From: Verrucomicrobiaceae bacterium
Lineage (GTDB): Bacteria > Verrucomicrobiota > Verrucomicrobiia > Verrucomicrobiales > Akkermansiaceae
Assembly: GCA_027484055.1 (NCBI GenBank)
Contig: JAIXQH010000028.1
Span: forward strand, 1 to 64,000
Direction: 5' to 3'
Length of the DNA stretch: 64,000 nt
In this document: piece by piece, positions 1 to 7,535 of the stretch
Layout: each line of letters starts with the position of its first letter
How positions within the stretch are numbered: the first letter of the stretch is position 1
Notes under the pieces: generated by a model
What the model was told of the DNA's origin: nothing
The model's database searches: none
The model's input: the letters and a program-made list of their open reading frames with translations, nothing else
Made by a program: the position numbers and the translations under genes

Positions 1-71
1 CCGGTGCTAATAAGTGCGACGGCTTGGGCTTTGAACTCGGCGGTATAGCGTTGGCGTGGTTTGGGATTCAT
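1..71 (-). CDS. IS3-family transposase OrfA, N-terminal part
   Basis: Reading leftwards from the ATG at 69-71, the first 23 codons give a peptide beginning MNPKPRQRYTAEFKAQAV and then run off the window. The RYTAEFKAQAV segment is the typical start of the helix-turn-helix domain of IS3/IS911 OrfA proteins, which bind the element's ends. Only the start is visible, so the subgroup and intactness are unknown. It is too short to have been listed as an open reading frame. Confidence 0.75.
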   Translation of the reverse strand, partial: MNPKPRQRYTAEFKAQAVALIST

Positions 72-100
72 CCGGGATTATTGTGGAGGTAAGTGGTCCA
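1..100 (-). mobile_element. End of an IS3-family insertion sequence
   Basis: The orfA start codon lies 30 bases from a plausible element end. Read outward to inward on the minus strand the end would start TGGACCACTTACC at position 100; IS3-family ends begin with TG. Immediately outside it a cassette gene resumes in mid-coding sequence. The exact tip is inferred from the TG rule and could be off by a few bases, since the other end and the target duplication are outside the window. Confidence 0.6.
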
Positions 101-269
101 GGATGCTAGCTCACCTCAATCCAAATCCAACAAGGTGAGCGGAGAGGCCAAGGGCGGCATCATTACCGTCATATCTGGTGGAGTGGATGCTGCGATTGAG
201 CACGCTCATCAGCACGTCACCCGCATCCGGTTCTCGGTGCCGATTGTCTTCAACGATCCTAACACCTAA
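101..269 (+). pseudogene. Cassette 1 gene remnant, trypco2-like C-terminus
   Basis: The frame ending at TAA 267-269 is open back into the insertion-sequence end and has no start codon in a sensible place. The peptide contains EAKGGIITVISGGVDAAIEH followed by VTRIRFSVPIVF. This glycine-rich beta hairpin followed by a THRI-type strand is what I recall for the C-terminus of trypsin-co-occurring domain 2 (trypco2) proteins, small partners of trypsin-like proteases in conflict systems. The N-terminal half has been removed by the IS, so the gene is dead. The family call is from memory of the pattern. Confidence 0.55.
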
Positions 270-281
270 GAAAATGAAGAT

Positions 282-371
282 GGAGAACAAGGCGTGCGAG
301 GCAACGCGGGATAACGTCCTTCTTTGAATTCGAGCCTTCATTTCCCGCGTGCCTCCACATCGACGTTGGGC
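282..371 (+). repeat. attC site of cassette 1
   Basis: R'' GGAGAAC at 282-288 and R' GTTGGGC at 365-371. Inner arms GTGCGAGGCAACGCGGGA (about 294-311) and TCCCGCGTGCCTCCAC (about 343-358) pair to make the stem that an integron integrase recognises in single-stranded form. Confidence 0.85.
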
Positions 372-379
372 CAATATTC

Positions 380-688
380 ATGCGAAACAAACTGCAACTT
401 AGACCGTATAGCGCGAGGGCAGCACTAAATACCCTAGCCAACTTCCTCGTGTGGGGTTTCGTGCTGATCGGTATGGTGGCAACCTACAATTACACTACGT
501 CACATTTCCCGACAACAACGGCGTGGATCGGAACGGTATATCGGGTTGACCTTTTTTGCGTAGCGTTCTGGCTCCTGATAGTTCGACCATTCCGTGAGGG
601 ATTCTTCACTGCGAAGGGTATAGGACGGACGAGCGAGAATACAAAGCAAGCCAATGCCCAACAAGACGCTCCATTCAACGGCGGGTAA
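380..688 (+). CDS. Cassette 2: small membrane protein, unknown function
   Basis: A 102-residue protein beginning MRNKLQLRPY. Two hydrophobic stretches (about residues 17-35 and 50-66) should span the membrane, and the tail from about 75 is polar. The last residues (DAPFNGG) and the stop are encoded inside the attC, which is common for cassette genes. The ATG lies 14 bases into the cassette. I recognise no family. Opposite-strand frames over this stretch are shadows. Confidence 0.7.
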   Translation: MRNKLQLRPYSARAALNTLANFLVWGFVLIGMVATYNYTTSHFPTTTAWIGTVYRVDLFCVAFWLLIVRPFREGFFTAKGIGRTSENTKQANAQQDAPFNGG

Positions 689-744
689 CGCTCCAGTTTG
701 AATTCGGGCTTTTATCCCCGCCGTGAATGAGCTAGACGTTCGCA
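656..744 (+). repeat. attC site of cassette 2
   Basis: R'' GCCCAAC at 656-662 is the exact complement of the cassette's own first box GTTGGGC (365-371). R' GTTCGCA is at 738-744. Inner arms CCATTCAACGGCGGG and CCCCGCCGTGAATGA pair. Confidence 0.88.
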
Positions 745-749
745 AAAAA

Positions 750-1229
750 ATGGAAGAAGTCATCGTTAAGCTCTTTTTGCTAGCTCTCGTGGCCATTCCC
801 TTCGCCGCGCTACTGAGTGACGCGCTGGGCCGAACCGATGGCCTAATGTCACGAGCCGTAATTGGAGTGACGATCACCTTGATACTCGGAATGATATTCG
901 GCGGGTTTCAGGAGCGACCGCATTTTGCGAACTTGGTGTTTGTCGCGTTTTGCGCGTGGCCGATTCTTCTCCTCATCGCCAAGGCAATGAGGCCATCCAT
1001 TTCTTGGTATTCGATTTGGGTCTCGGTTCCGATTATGAGCTGGTTCCTAGTGAATCTCATGATCGGGTTGTCTGACGGCGCACCCTTCAGTGGCGCACTT
1101 GGCATTCTTTTAGGGTGGATCTACATGGTCATACCCTTTGGGGTTTTCAGTGCGATTTTCGTTGGAATCCAACGCTTCCTGAAGAGAAACCGAAGATGCG
1201 AACAAGACGTGCATGGCAACACCCACTAG
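750..1229 (+). CDS. Cassette 3: multi-pass membrane protein, unknown function
   Basis: A 159-residue protein starting at ATG 750 (MEEVIVKLFLLALVAIPF). An ATG at 723 is in frame but lies inside the previous attC, before the recombination point at 738, so it does not belong to the cassette. Four or five hydrophobic helices cover roughly residues 5-25, 35-50, 60-77, 83-103 and 117-140. The stop falls in the attC (tail DVHGNTH). No family recognised. Confidence 0.7.
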   Translation: MEEVIVKLFLLALVAIPFAALLSDALGRTDGLMSRAVIGVTITLILGMIFGGFQERPHFANLVFVAFCAWPILLLIAKAMRPSISWYSIWVSVPIMSWFLVNLMIGLSDGAPFSGALGILLGWIYMVIPFGVFSAIFVGIQRFLKRNRRCEQDVHGNTH

Positions 1230-1325
1230 CCCCTCTGTTTTCAATGTTTTCACCTGATTTCAACCCTAACCCCGCGATCAACGTTGGCTCCCGCTAGTGG
1301 GTGCGCCATCACTTTGACGTTCTGC
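1197..1325 (+). repeat. attC site of cassette 3 (long type)
   Basis: R'' TGCGAAC (1197-1203) complements the cassette start box GTTCGCA (738-744) exactly; R' GTTCTGC is at 1319-1325. At 129 bp it belongs to a long class with a shared central segment also found in the attC sites at 3528 and 6717. Confidence 0.88.
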
Positions 1326-1333
1326 AAGAAATT

Positions 1334-1831
1334 ATGAATATAGCCGCACTCATGTTCTCCGGGCTCCTGTTCTTCCCATTGCTGTCCGCTGCCGATATTC
1401 CGTGGACTTACTCGGTCGAAGAGGGAGAAGATGCCACGAGTAGCCACTACTATTTTTATCAGCTGCGTGGCGAATCGATCGAACGAATACGCTGGGTATG
1501 GAACGGTGGTGCCCAGAATGCTCCGACTGTGACCGAATACATCCTAGGTTCAGGCAGGATCACCGTGCGTCATCTCGTCGGGAAGCGAGAGTTTATTCCG
1601 GAGATGACCTCTGGTAAGGAGGTCGAATTGGCATTGAAGGAGGAGTATTCTATTTCAAGTGTAGATCCATCTGGAATGCTGGTTCTTCCCGCACCAGGTA
1701 AGGAGCCATCCTACTCGCAGCGGATGGATATCGTGAACCTCATCAATCTCCTTGCAACGAACCGCAAGCCCGTGCCGACAAAGGCCGACCAAGCTCCTCC
1801 GTCAGACAGCAGTGAGCCCGTAAGAAAATGA
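1334..1831 (+). CDS. Cassette 4: secreted protein, unknown function
   Basis: A 165-residue protein. ATG 1334 is chosen because it lies just inside the cassette boundary at 1319; the frame is open further upstream but only through attC sequence. Residues 1-19 (MNIAALMFSGLLFFPLLSA) form a signal peptide with a likely cut after LLSA. The mature part is a mixed, polar protein ending in a proline-rich tail. No known family. Confidence 0.68.
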   Translation: MNIAALMFSGLLFFPLLSAADIPWTYSVEEGEDATSSHYYFYQLRGESIERIRWVWNGGAQNAPTVTEYILGSGRITVRHLVGKREFIPEMTSGKEVELALKEEYSISSVDPSGMLVLPAPGKEPSYSQRMDIVNLINLLATNRKPVPTKADQAPPSDSSEPVRK

Positions 1832-1835
1832 AGAG

Positions 1836-1930
1836 GCAGAACAAGGCGTGGCTCCTAACGGGTCATAAGCACCTCAATTTCATCCCGCATTCTTTTCAAT
1901 CGCTCCCGTAGGAGTACTCAATCGTTCGGC
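1836..1930 (+). repeat. attC site of cassette 4
   Basis: R'' GCAGAAC (1836-1842) complements the start box GTTCTGC (1319-1325). R' GTTCGGC is at 1924-1930. Inner arms GGCTCCTAACGGG and CCCGTAGGAGTAC pair. Confidence 0.88.
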
Positions 1931-1944
1931 AGAATATTAAGACC

Positions 1945-2364
1945 ATGGATGCCATTGAAGACTCTCCCATCCCGCCTTCCGTCGTCGCAATATTGTCTGG
2001 TGGTAGCGCGGTGGCGTGGATGCTTTGGTTGCATGGTCTGGGGATGTTCTCGTATTGGTTTTTCTATCCGAGCTTTCTAGTCCTCGGCCTTACCGCGTTA
2101 AGTCTCTTTATCGGGATTAGATCGAGGTTCAGTCGGATCACGTGGACATTTTGCATGTGGTGGAGTGGCCTCTGGAGTCTCTTGTTCATCCTTGCCGTAG
2201 CGGTGCCGCCCTTTTCATCGCTTATCGTCGGCTCGCTTGTTTTGCCCATTTTGAAGGTTGGCAGCATCCATCCGTTTTTTGCAGGGTTTCTCCACGTCTT
2301 GATTTGGGCGTGTGCCAAGGAGGTCTTGAAGCTCACCAAAACTAACATGCCGAACAAGCCGTGA
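1945..2364 (+). CDS. Cassette 5: multi-pass membrane protein, unknown function
   Basis: A 139-residue protein (MDAIEDSPIPPSVVAILSGG). Hydrophobic helices at about residues 14-30, 34-56, 65-90 and 95-125 indicate three or four membrane passes. The C-terminal KTNMPNKP reaches into the attC. No family recognised. Confidence 0.68.
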   Translation: MDAIEDSPIPPSVVAILSGGSAVAWMLWLHGLGMFSYWFFYPSFLVLGLTALSLFIGIRSRFSRITWTFCMWWSGLWSLLFILAVAVPPFSSLIVGSLVLPILKVGSIHPFFAGFLHVLIWACAKEVLKLTKTNMPNKP

Positions 2365-2437
2365 GATGCAACCGGCGATAACGTCCGTTGTTGAATTCGG
2401 GCTCGCCACCGCCGGTGCATCCACTCTAACGTTCTGA
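2349..2437 (+). repeat. attC site of cassette 5
   Basis: R'' GCCGAAC (2349-2355) complements the start box GTTCGGC (1924-1930). R' GTTCTGA is at 2431-2437. Inner arms GATGCAACCGGCG and CGCCGGTGCATCC pair. Confidence 0.88.
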
Positions 2438-2443
2438 AAAAAT

Positions 2444-2896
2444 ATGCAACCTAGATTTATAATTCGATTTGCGCTAATGCTTACTATTCTCGGTTCTCTT
2501 GGTTGTGTGCCTCTCTATCGCGATGTGAGTTGGGGACGCGGCTACAAACAATATGTGGGGACTACGGCTGTATTAAATACTGAGCTAGATCTCTCGTTGA
2601 ACCGTAATAAGTATTCATACACAGACACACATTATTCACAATATACTTTTTCAAAGTGGAGTGGAAGCAACCCACTTGATCCTGATAAGTATTTTGTATG
2701 GCGTGAGCCGATCGCGAAAGGCACTAAGATCAAGATCCTTGCATTCAAAAGGGGCAATGATCAAGATCATGTTATAATGGAGTTATTCAGCCACAAAGAG
2801 AATCGAATGGTCGAAGTTCAAGATACTTTTGGATTGTCTGGAGTAGAGCCTTTTGATGTGAAAAAAGAACTGCAATACCTTACTTTTCCCAATTAA
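2444..2896 (+). CDS. Cassette 6: predicted lipoprotein, unknown function
   Basis: A 150-residue protein. Residues 1-21 form a lipoprotein signal ending in the lipobox LGSLGC, so Cys21 should be lipidated. The mature part is rich in Tyr, Asp and Lys and probably beta-rich. Base composition is clearly more A+T-rich than neighbouring cassettes, consistent with independent origin. No family recognised. Confidence 0.7.
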   Translation: MQPRFIIRFALMLTILGSLGCVPLYRDVSWGRGYKQYVGTTAVLNTELDLSLNRNKYSYTDTHYSQYTFSKWSGSNPLDPDKYFVWREPIAKGTKIKILAFKRGNDQDHVIMELFSHKENRMVEVQDTFGLSGVEPFDVKKELQYLTFPN

Positions 2897-2904
2897 TTAT
2901 ATAA

Positions 2905-2992
2905 TCAGAACAAGTCGTGAGTGGCAACCGGCGATAAGCTTCTTTTTTGAATTCGAGCTTCCATTCGCCGGCGCCACCACTCTACGTTCGCC
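2905..2992 (+). repeat. attC site of cassette 6
   Basis: R'' TCAGAAC (2905-2911) complements the start box GTTCTGA (2431-2437), an unusual box that makes the pairing hard to explain by chance. R' GTTCGCC is at 2986-2992. Confidence 0.9.
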
Positions 2993-2996
2993 TCAA

Positions 2997-3524
2997 ATGA
3001 ATATCCGACTCAAACACGCTATCGTAATTGCAGCTGGTGTCGGGGTCGTAGCCGCTATGTGTGCACTCCTCCTCCCCAAGAGACTCGATGCGGAAGCTTT
3101 TTCAGTTAGCATTGATTCTGCCGCGCCGTCTTACGACGGGTTCGATATCCAAGTTACGCTTACGAACGAATCGAGCAAGACTCGGCATCTCATGGGGAGC
3201 AAGATCATTTTCGAACTGAAATCTGGCTCTAGCGAAGCATATGAGAAGTCGAAGGCGCTTGATCAAGACGTGATTGGACGAAGCACGGTGAGTGATGTAT
3301 TGTATCTAAGGAACTGCCCTATTCCTGATCAGAATGGCGATCACTTCAGGTTGGTCTACATTTTCACCGAGCCTTACGAGCCTCCTCCCCAGATTGTTCA
3401 CAACGCATATTCACTATTTCTCGACCGGGGGCCGCCAACATGGTTCACCGATCTCTATGAGCCGCGAACGCACAGCGCCGCAAGTGAGTGGTTTCCAATT
3501 CCAAAGCCCAAGATTAAAAACTAA
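2997..3524 (+). CDS. Cassette 7: membrane-anchored or secreted protein, unknown function
   Basis: A 175-residue protein (MNIRLKHAIVIAAGVGVVAA). Residues 7-27 form an uncleaved anchor or signal. The rest looks beta-rich (IQVTLTNESSKTRHLMGSK resembles an extracellular beta-sandwich strand pair). The ATG is 4 bases after the R' box. No family recognised. Confidence 0.68.
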   Translation: MNIRLKHAIVIAAGVGVVAAMCALLLPKRLDAEAFSVSIDSAAPSYDGFDIQVTLTNESSKTRHLMGSKIIFELKSGSSEAYEKSKALDQDVIGRSTVSDVLYLRNCPIPDQNGDHFRLVYIFTEPYEPPPQIVHNAYSLFLDRGPPTWFTDLYEPRTHSAASEWFPIPKPKIKN

Positions 3525-3527
3525 GAA

Positions 3528-3655
3528 GGCGAACAAGCCGCGTCGTGACAACCCCTACCAGCCGCCCTGTTTCAATGATTCCCCGTAACTACAACCCTCA
3601 CCCCGTGATCGACGTGCGCCGCCGCTGGTAGGGGTGCACGCGCTTTACGTTCGGC
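3528..3655 (+). repeat. attC site of cassette 7 (long type)
   Basis: R'' GGCGAAC (3528-3534) complements the start box GTTCGCC (2986-2992). R' GTTCGGC is at 3649-3655. The outer arms ACAACCCCTACCAGC and GCTGGTAGGGGTGC pair. Confidence 0.88.
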
Positions 3656-3662
3656 AAGAATC

Positions 3663-4133
3663 ATGAAATACCTAATTTCACTCATAGCATTCATGGCCGC
3701 GTCAACTTTGGTAGTGGCCGACGGAATCGGCACTCTTGTCGATAGATTGGCGAAGTCGCACACTTGGATCAATGGAGGTTATCCGAAGCTTGATACCCCA
3801 AAGGACGCATCTGCGAAGGATGTGATCGCCGCCTACTGCAAGATGAGCAGCTTTCAGGATGGCAGCCGGATACGTGAATTCACCGTCCTAGAGGAACGGA
3901 CTGTGAAGATATCCGGCCCTTTACCGGATGCGTATAATGCCGCCAGATGTAAGACGGATCACGGACCAATGATCTTTCTCCTTCAATACAAAGAGAAGCC
4001 CGGCCAATGGTGGGTCAAGCAGTATGACGCACCAGCCGAACAAGCCGGCGCTGGGCAACCCGCTACCCGCCCCGTGGTTGAGCCGGAGGGTGGCGACAAA
4101 CCTCAACCTGAAGCGGAGGGGCACTCCCGGTAG
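3663..4133 (+). CDS. Cassette 8: secreted protein, unknown function
   Basis: A 156-residue protein with a signal peptide (residues 1-19, cut likely after LVVA) and a mature domain of about 100 residues. From about residue 125 the reading frame continues through the whole attC and codes for the tail EQAGAGQPATRPVVEPEG and beyond; this part is probably not a folded domain. No family recognised. Confidence 0.68.
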   Translation: MKYLISLIAFMAASTLVVADGIGTLVDRLAKSHTWINGGYPKLDTPKDASAKDVIAAYCKMSSFQDGSRIREFTVLEERTVKISGPLPDAYNAARCKTDHGPMIFLLQYKEKPGQWWVKQYDAPAEQAGAGQPATRPVVEPEGGDKPQPEAEGHSR

Positions 4134-4159
4134 CGGGTTGCCAGGCCTAGACGTTCGCC
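4035..4159 (+). repeat. attC site of cassette 8 (long type)
   Basis: R'' GCCGAAC (4035-4041) complements the start box GTTCGGC (3649-3655). R' GTTCGCC is at 4153-4159. Arms GGGCAACCCGCTACC and GGTAGCGGGTTGCC are an almost perfect palindrome; the centre differs from other long attC sites. Confidence 0.88.
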
Positions 4160-4172
4160 AAGAATTTATCCC

Positions 4173-4877
4173 ATGCGCTCACTTCTTCTAGTCGCCATCA
4201 TGATTGCCCTTAGTTCAGGGCGTCTTGTGGCTGCGCTTTCCTTTGGCAGCACACCTGAGTGGTTGGCGCATCAAGCGTCATTGAGCTTTGTTGGGGTGCC
4301 GCAGCGGGTCGTCGTCTCGTATCTAATTGGTGATCGTTGGCTGACCACGGTGCAGTTCCGCATCGATAGGCGCATCAAAGGCCCGCTGTCGGCTGGTGAT
4401 CTCGTCACGGTGACATCAATCGATGACAAGGGGAGGACCGACCAGATGGATCTCAATGGTGCGGTGGAGAAAAAGCGGAATGTGCTGGTGCTGGCAACTA
4501 TAGCAGAACATTCGTTTCCAGAGACTGATGGACTATACATTTTCCTCCCACATTTTTGGAACTGCCCTGTGTTCTACTCAGACGAGCCGGTGAAGTGGGT
4601 TTACACCGAAGCAGGGGTGGCCATCCGAGATTACTCTGAGGTTCTGAAGCGTATTGTGGCCCAATCAGTCAAGGAATCGGAGTTAGTTCGTCGATACTGG
4701 CCCGGCAAAATTGTCCAGCAGCAGATCAGCGCTAAGGACGAATCTGACGCCGAGAAGGAGCTATATGCAGGGAGTGCTGTGCTAATCCAGAGCCTTGAAT
4801 ACAGGGAGCCTGAGAAGAGCGATTCCCCATCAAAGAAACAAGAAGGCGAACAAGTCGTGACTCCTAACGGGCCATAA
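4173..4877 (+). CDS. Cassette 9: secreted protein, unknown function
   Basis: A 234-residue protein with a signal peptide (residues 1-21, cut near LVAA). The mature part starts STPEWLAHQASLSFVGVPQR and has a beta-rich segment around residues 45-110 (LTTVQFRIDRRIKGPLSAGD then VTVTS), reminiscent of small OB/SH3-like secreted domains, but I cannot name a family. The tail EGEQVVTPNGP is encoded by the attC. Confidence 0.68.
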   Translation: MRSLLLVAIMIALSSGRLVAALSFGSTPEWLAHQASLSFVGVPQRVVVSYLIGDRWLTTVQFRIDRRIKGPLSAGDLVTVTSIDDKGRTDQMDLNGAVEKKRNVLVLATIAEHSFPETDGLYIFLPHFWNCPVFYSDEPVKWVYTEAGVAIRDYSEVLKRIVAQSVKESELVRRYWPGKIVQQQISAKDESDAEKELYAGSAVLIQSLEYREPEKSDSPSKKQEGEQVVTPNGP

Positions 4878-4939
4878 GCACCCCAATCTCAATCCAATTT
4901 CCTTTCAATCGCTCCCGTAGGAGCACTCAAACGTTGGGC
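4845..4939 (+). repeat. attC site of cassette 9
   Basis: R'' GGCGAAC (4845-4851) complements the start box GTTCGCC (4153-4159). R' GTTGGGC is at 4933-4939. Closely similar to the attC at 1836-1930. Confidence 0.88.
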
Positions 4940-4940
4940 C

Positions 4941-5366
4941 ATGAAAAAGAGATCAATCCTACTTGCATTCGTTGGCGCTTGCATCGGATGCGCTATCCTC
5001 GCTACGTTTATGATTGGGTTGACCAGCTCAGATTCATATCAAAGAGGACTTCGCGCAGCTTTCGTGGAGCGATTGGCGCTCGTTTGTGATTTTTTCGGAG
5101 CGGATTCCAATGCTAACGATTTGAGATACGAAGCCCATAAAATCGCCTACGATCTTATCCAAGTTGAGATTCCCTACGTTGGTGAAGAAGAAGGCAATAA
5201 GCTAAGAGATGATATCCCGCAGGCTGAACCCAGGGTTCTTAGGTGGGGCCGAGATTTTGAGTGCCAATGGTCAGGCGGAGTAGAATCTGGAGTCTACAAG
5301 TTTAATGTTCCCAGGGACGAAGAAGTTGACTTTAGAGGTAAGCTTCGCAGCATGAATCTCAAGTAA
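4941..5366 (+). CDS. Cassette 10: membrane-anchored protein, unknown function
   Basis: A 141-residue protein. The ATG begins one base after the R' box. Residues 6-27 (ILLAFVGACIGCAILATFMI) form a membrane anchor or a signal peptide; a Cys at position 17 lies in GCA but is not a good lipobox. The remainder is a soluble alpha/beta domain. No family recognised. Confidence 0.66.
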   Translation: MKKRSILLAFVGACIGCAILATFMIGLTSSDSYQRGLRAAFVERLALVCDFFGADSNANDLRYEAHKIAYDLIQVEIPYVGEEEGNKLRDDIPQAEPRVLRWGRDFECQWSGGVESGVYKFNVPRDEEVDFRGKLRSMNLK

Positions 5367-5379
5367 GAAACCAAAGACC

Positions 5380-5476
5380 GCCCAACAAATCGTGACGCGC
5401 CGACCGGCCATAAGCTTTTCAATTTCATTTCAACATCCCTTCAACCGCGCCGGTGGGCGCACATCAAACGTTCTGC
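5380..5476 (+). repeat. attC site of cassette 10
   Basis: R'' GCCCAAC (5380-5386) complements the start box GTTGGGC (4933-4939). R' GTTCTGC is at 5470-5476. Inner arms GACGCGCCGACCGG and CCGGTGGGCGCAC pair. Confidence 0.88.
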
Positions 5477-5482
5477 GATACA

Positions 5483-6223
5483 ATGCTCCGAGCACTATAC
5501 CTCGTCCCATTTGCGACCCTTCTCCCCGTTGCCCTATGGGCTGATTCGTGGATGCCGCCCGCGCCGAAGGCCTACCTTTCTGGCAATTCGGAGGTCGTCG
5601 TGCGTGTAGATCCGGGTTCCAAGAATACGGACGGCAGCACGGCGAAGACCGCACATTGCAGATTTTTTCGATATTCAGAAGAGAAGAAGACTTTCGAATT
5701 TTCGCGCGAGCACGACCTCGTTAACGACACGCTTCCATGTGATGTAATCGTCCCGAATGATGGCTCATTTCTCGTGACTTTTGATGATTACTTTGGCATA
5801 GGCACTAGCGAGAACACGGTGGTCATTTACGACACTTCGGGCCGGATGCTCAAGAAATGGGCTCTCCACGATATTCTCTCTGACGCTGAAATACAGGAAC
5901 TGCCCTCTTCGGTCAGTTCCATTCACTGGCGAGGCGATGTAGGAGTCATGATAAGCAGTCAGCACGAAGTCTATATTTCCCCTCCAGAGACTCCTTCCAA
6001 ATTTTACAAGGATAGGCATTTCAAAGGCTTTATGCTTGATACGAAAGCTCTCACGATTCGTGAACGATCACATGAGAATAAAGAAGCAGCTGGTGCTTTG
6101 GATTCCGACTCGAGGACGTTTCGAATTTGGAGGTCTATTGCGCTCATCGAAGCGGTGACCATCATTGCTGGAGGCGCGGGCTGGGCACTGAATTCAAGAC
6201 GCAGAACAAGACGTCACTCCTAA
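5483..6223 (+). CDS. Cassette 11: secreted, C-terminally anchored protein, unknown function
   Basis: A 246-residue protein from ATG 5483, the first ATG inside the cassette; an in-frame ATG at 5453 lies in the previous attC. A signal peptide (residues 1-20) is followed by DSWMPPAPKAYLSGNSEVVV, a segment I associate with unannotated PVC-group cell-surface proteins, then a beta-rich domain and a C-terminal helix (about residues 216-234) before a basic tail RRRTRRHS. This predicts an extracytoplasmic domain anchored by its C-terminus. Confidence 0.68.
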   Translation: MLRALYLVPFATLLPVALWADSWMPPAPKAYLSGNSEVVVRVDPGSKNTDGSTAKTAHCRFFRYSEEKKTFEFSREHDLVNDTLPCDVIVPNDGSFLVTFDDYFGIGTSENTVVIYDTSGRMLKKWALHDILSDAEIQELPSSVSSIHWRGDVGVMISSQHEVYISPPETPSKFYKDRHFKGFMLDTKALTIRERSHENKEAAGALDSDSRTFRIWRSIALIEAVTIIAGGAGWALNSRRRTRRHS

Positions 6224-6324
6224 CGCCTGACCCGCCTCCAGTTCAAGCCGTCATGATCGCTACAACCTCAACACTGTGTTCCATCCTCGCCCCCGGTCAG
6301 GCGTAGGAGGACTCGACGTTCGTG
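6201..6324 (+). repeat. attC site of cassette 11 (long type)
   Basis: R'' GCAGAAC (6201-6207) complements the start box GTTCTGC (5470-5476). R' GTTCGTG is at 6318-6324. Arms CTCCTAACGCCTGAC and GTCAGGCGTAGGAG pair with one extra base, as usual for attC. Confidence 0.88.
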
Positions 6325-6347
6325 GGGAATAAGATAAAGACAACGCT

Positions 6348-6749
6348 ATGCATTACTTTGGCAGCATCGATTTTAGGCTCGGGGTGATTCTGATGTTCCT
6401 AATTCCTCAAACATTTTGTGCGATTTTCGGGACCCCCGAGGCAATCTTCAAGGTGTCGCCAACCGACATCGAAGGTATGGAGCGATCCAAGTTATTTTAT
6501 AGGTCTTGGCGCATTCTGGCGTTCCCTTTGATAGCCTGGATTGGAGCAGTGATTGGAAGTTGGGCTGTCAATTGGTTTCGGAAGTCTGACCCAATTGGCA
6601 ACTTATGGGCTTATTCCATGCTATACATAGTGATACTTGGATTTGGTGCCTATCTGGGCTGGAGAACCGAAAAGCGGTTAAAACAAGGTTTTATGCGCCG
6701 CTACATAGATAATGCAAGCGAACAAGACACGCATGGCAACCACCACTAG
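6348..6749 (+). CDS. Cassette 12: membrane protein, unknown function
   Basis: A 133-residue protein with hydrophobic segments at about 9-27, 52-73 and 85-103, predicting three membrane passes. The C-terminal EQDTHGNHH and stop lie in the attC. The start is 30 bases into the cassette. No family recognised. Confidence 0.66.
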   Translation: MHYFGSIDFRLGVILMFLIPQTFCAIFGTPEAIFKVSPTDIEGMERSKLFYRSWRILAFPLIAWIGAVIGSWAVNWFRKSDPIGNLWAYSMLYIVILGFGAYLGWRTEKRLKQGFMRRYIDNASEQDTHGNHH

Positions 6750-6844
6750 CCCCTTTGTTTTCCATGTTTTCCCGTAAGTACAACCTCAACCCCGCGTTCA
6801 GCGTTGGCCCCCGCTTGTAGGGGTGCCTGCGCTCTACGTTGTGC
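6717..6844 (+). repeat. attC site of cassette 12 (long type, imperfect R'')
   Basis: R'' AGCGAAC (6717-6723) matches the complement of the start box GTTCGTG in only 5 of 7 bases, the one intact cassette without an exact match. R' GTTGTGC is at 6838-6844. The centre is nearly the same as the attC at 1197-1325. Confidence 0.85.
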
Positions 6845-6849
6845 ATAAA

Positions 6850-7293
6850 ATGAAATCGCAAATCTATTCACTGGCATTTATCGCCATTAGCGCGGTCTGT
6901 TCAGCCGCGAATGAGAGGGAGAGTGACTATCCTTTGATTGCGGGACAATACGAGGTGATCGGAAGAAAGTGCGAATCGGGATTACTATTTGCAGGGACTC
7001 TCACCATTGTTGAAACCAACCCAAATGTGTTTGTCGTGACGCGGATTATCGATGGGAAGAAAATCATTGGTAGTGGCAAGGTTGAGTTCGCCACTCTGGA
7101 CAAGATCCCTGTTTTCCGTATTCGATTTGTCGAGAATGGCAATGAGTTCGAGGGGACGTTTCTTTGGCGCGGCGATTTGGATAACGACGGTAGAATCAGC
7201 GGTTACGTTTACACCAAAGGTTACGAAGGTAAGAAGCCTGGGCTTGAAGCGCTTTTTTCTAAGAAAGAAGCACAATCGGGTGCCCGGGAGTGA
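6850..7293 (+). CDS. Cassette 13: secreted protein, C-terminus altered by insertion
   Basis: A 147-residue protein from ATG 6850 (MKSQIYSLAFIAISAVCSAA), five bases into the cassette. Signal peptide residues 1-19; the mature part looks like a small beta-barrel (GTLTIVETNPNVFVVTRI, then FRIRFVENGNEFEGTFLW). The last seven residues (SGAREstop region) come from the element inserted at 7275; without it the frame would continue through the attC as in other cassettes. No family recognised. Confidence 0.66.
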   Translation: MKSQIYSLAFIAISAVCSAANERESDYPLIAGQYEVIGRKCESGLLFAGTLTIVETNPNVFVVTRIIDGKKIIGSGKVEFATLDKIPVFRIRFVENGNEFEGTFLWRGDLDNDGRISGYVYTKGYEGKKPGLEALFSKKEAQSGARE

Positions 7294-7535
7294 TTCGCTC
7301 CCGGATCTCACAGCACGCTACGTGGGGCTTTGACTCCGTTCCTCCGTCCATGCGGGATGGCTTCCCAAACTTCAGACTGCCGCTATCGCGCCCCATCAGA
7401 TATTCCCATAACCTTCCTTCACGCGGTCGGTCGCCCTTCCGCACTTGGCCTCGGGTGGTGGTTTCTTCATTTGATGGTTTGTTGTTTCCACAGGGAACTT
7501 GAACCCCATTTACAACGTGCCCATGCTGGGCTCAC
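7275..7535 (-). mobile_element. attC-targeting ORF-less element, copy A
   Basis: Removing 7275-7535 joins GCACA (7270-7274) to AC (7536-7537) and restores GCACAAC, the exact complement of the cassette start box GTTGTGC, followed by the usual AAG. So this is a clean insertion into R''. On the minus strand the junction reads TTGT|GTGAGCCCAGC and the far end ..CACCCGAT|TGTGC. The 5' end GTGAGCCCAGCATGGGCACG and the hairpin GGGGTTCAAG..CCC resemble the 5' end of class C group II introns (Oceanobacillus intron, from memory: GTGTGCCCGGCATGGGTG), which insert in attC bottom strands after TTGT. There is no ORF and no recognisable domain V, so it is a derivative or a different structured RNA such as an orphan HEARO/omega RNA. 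Confidence 0.72.

Noticed and set aside
7275-7535. GGGGTTCAAGT-CCC in the inserted element looks like a tRNA T-arm
   Set aside because: No acceptor, D or anticodon arm can be built around it, and the hairpin recurs in the same place in each copy; it fits a structured element better.
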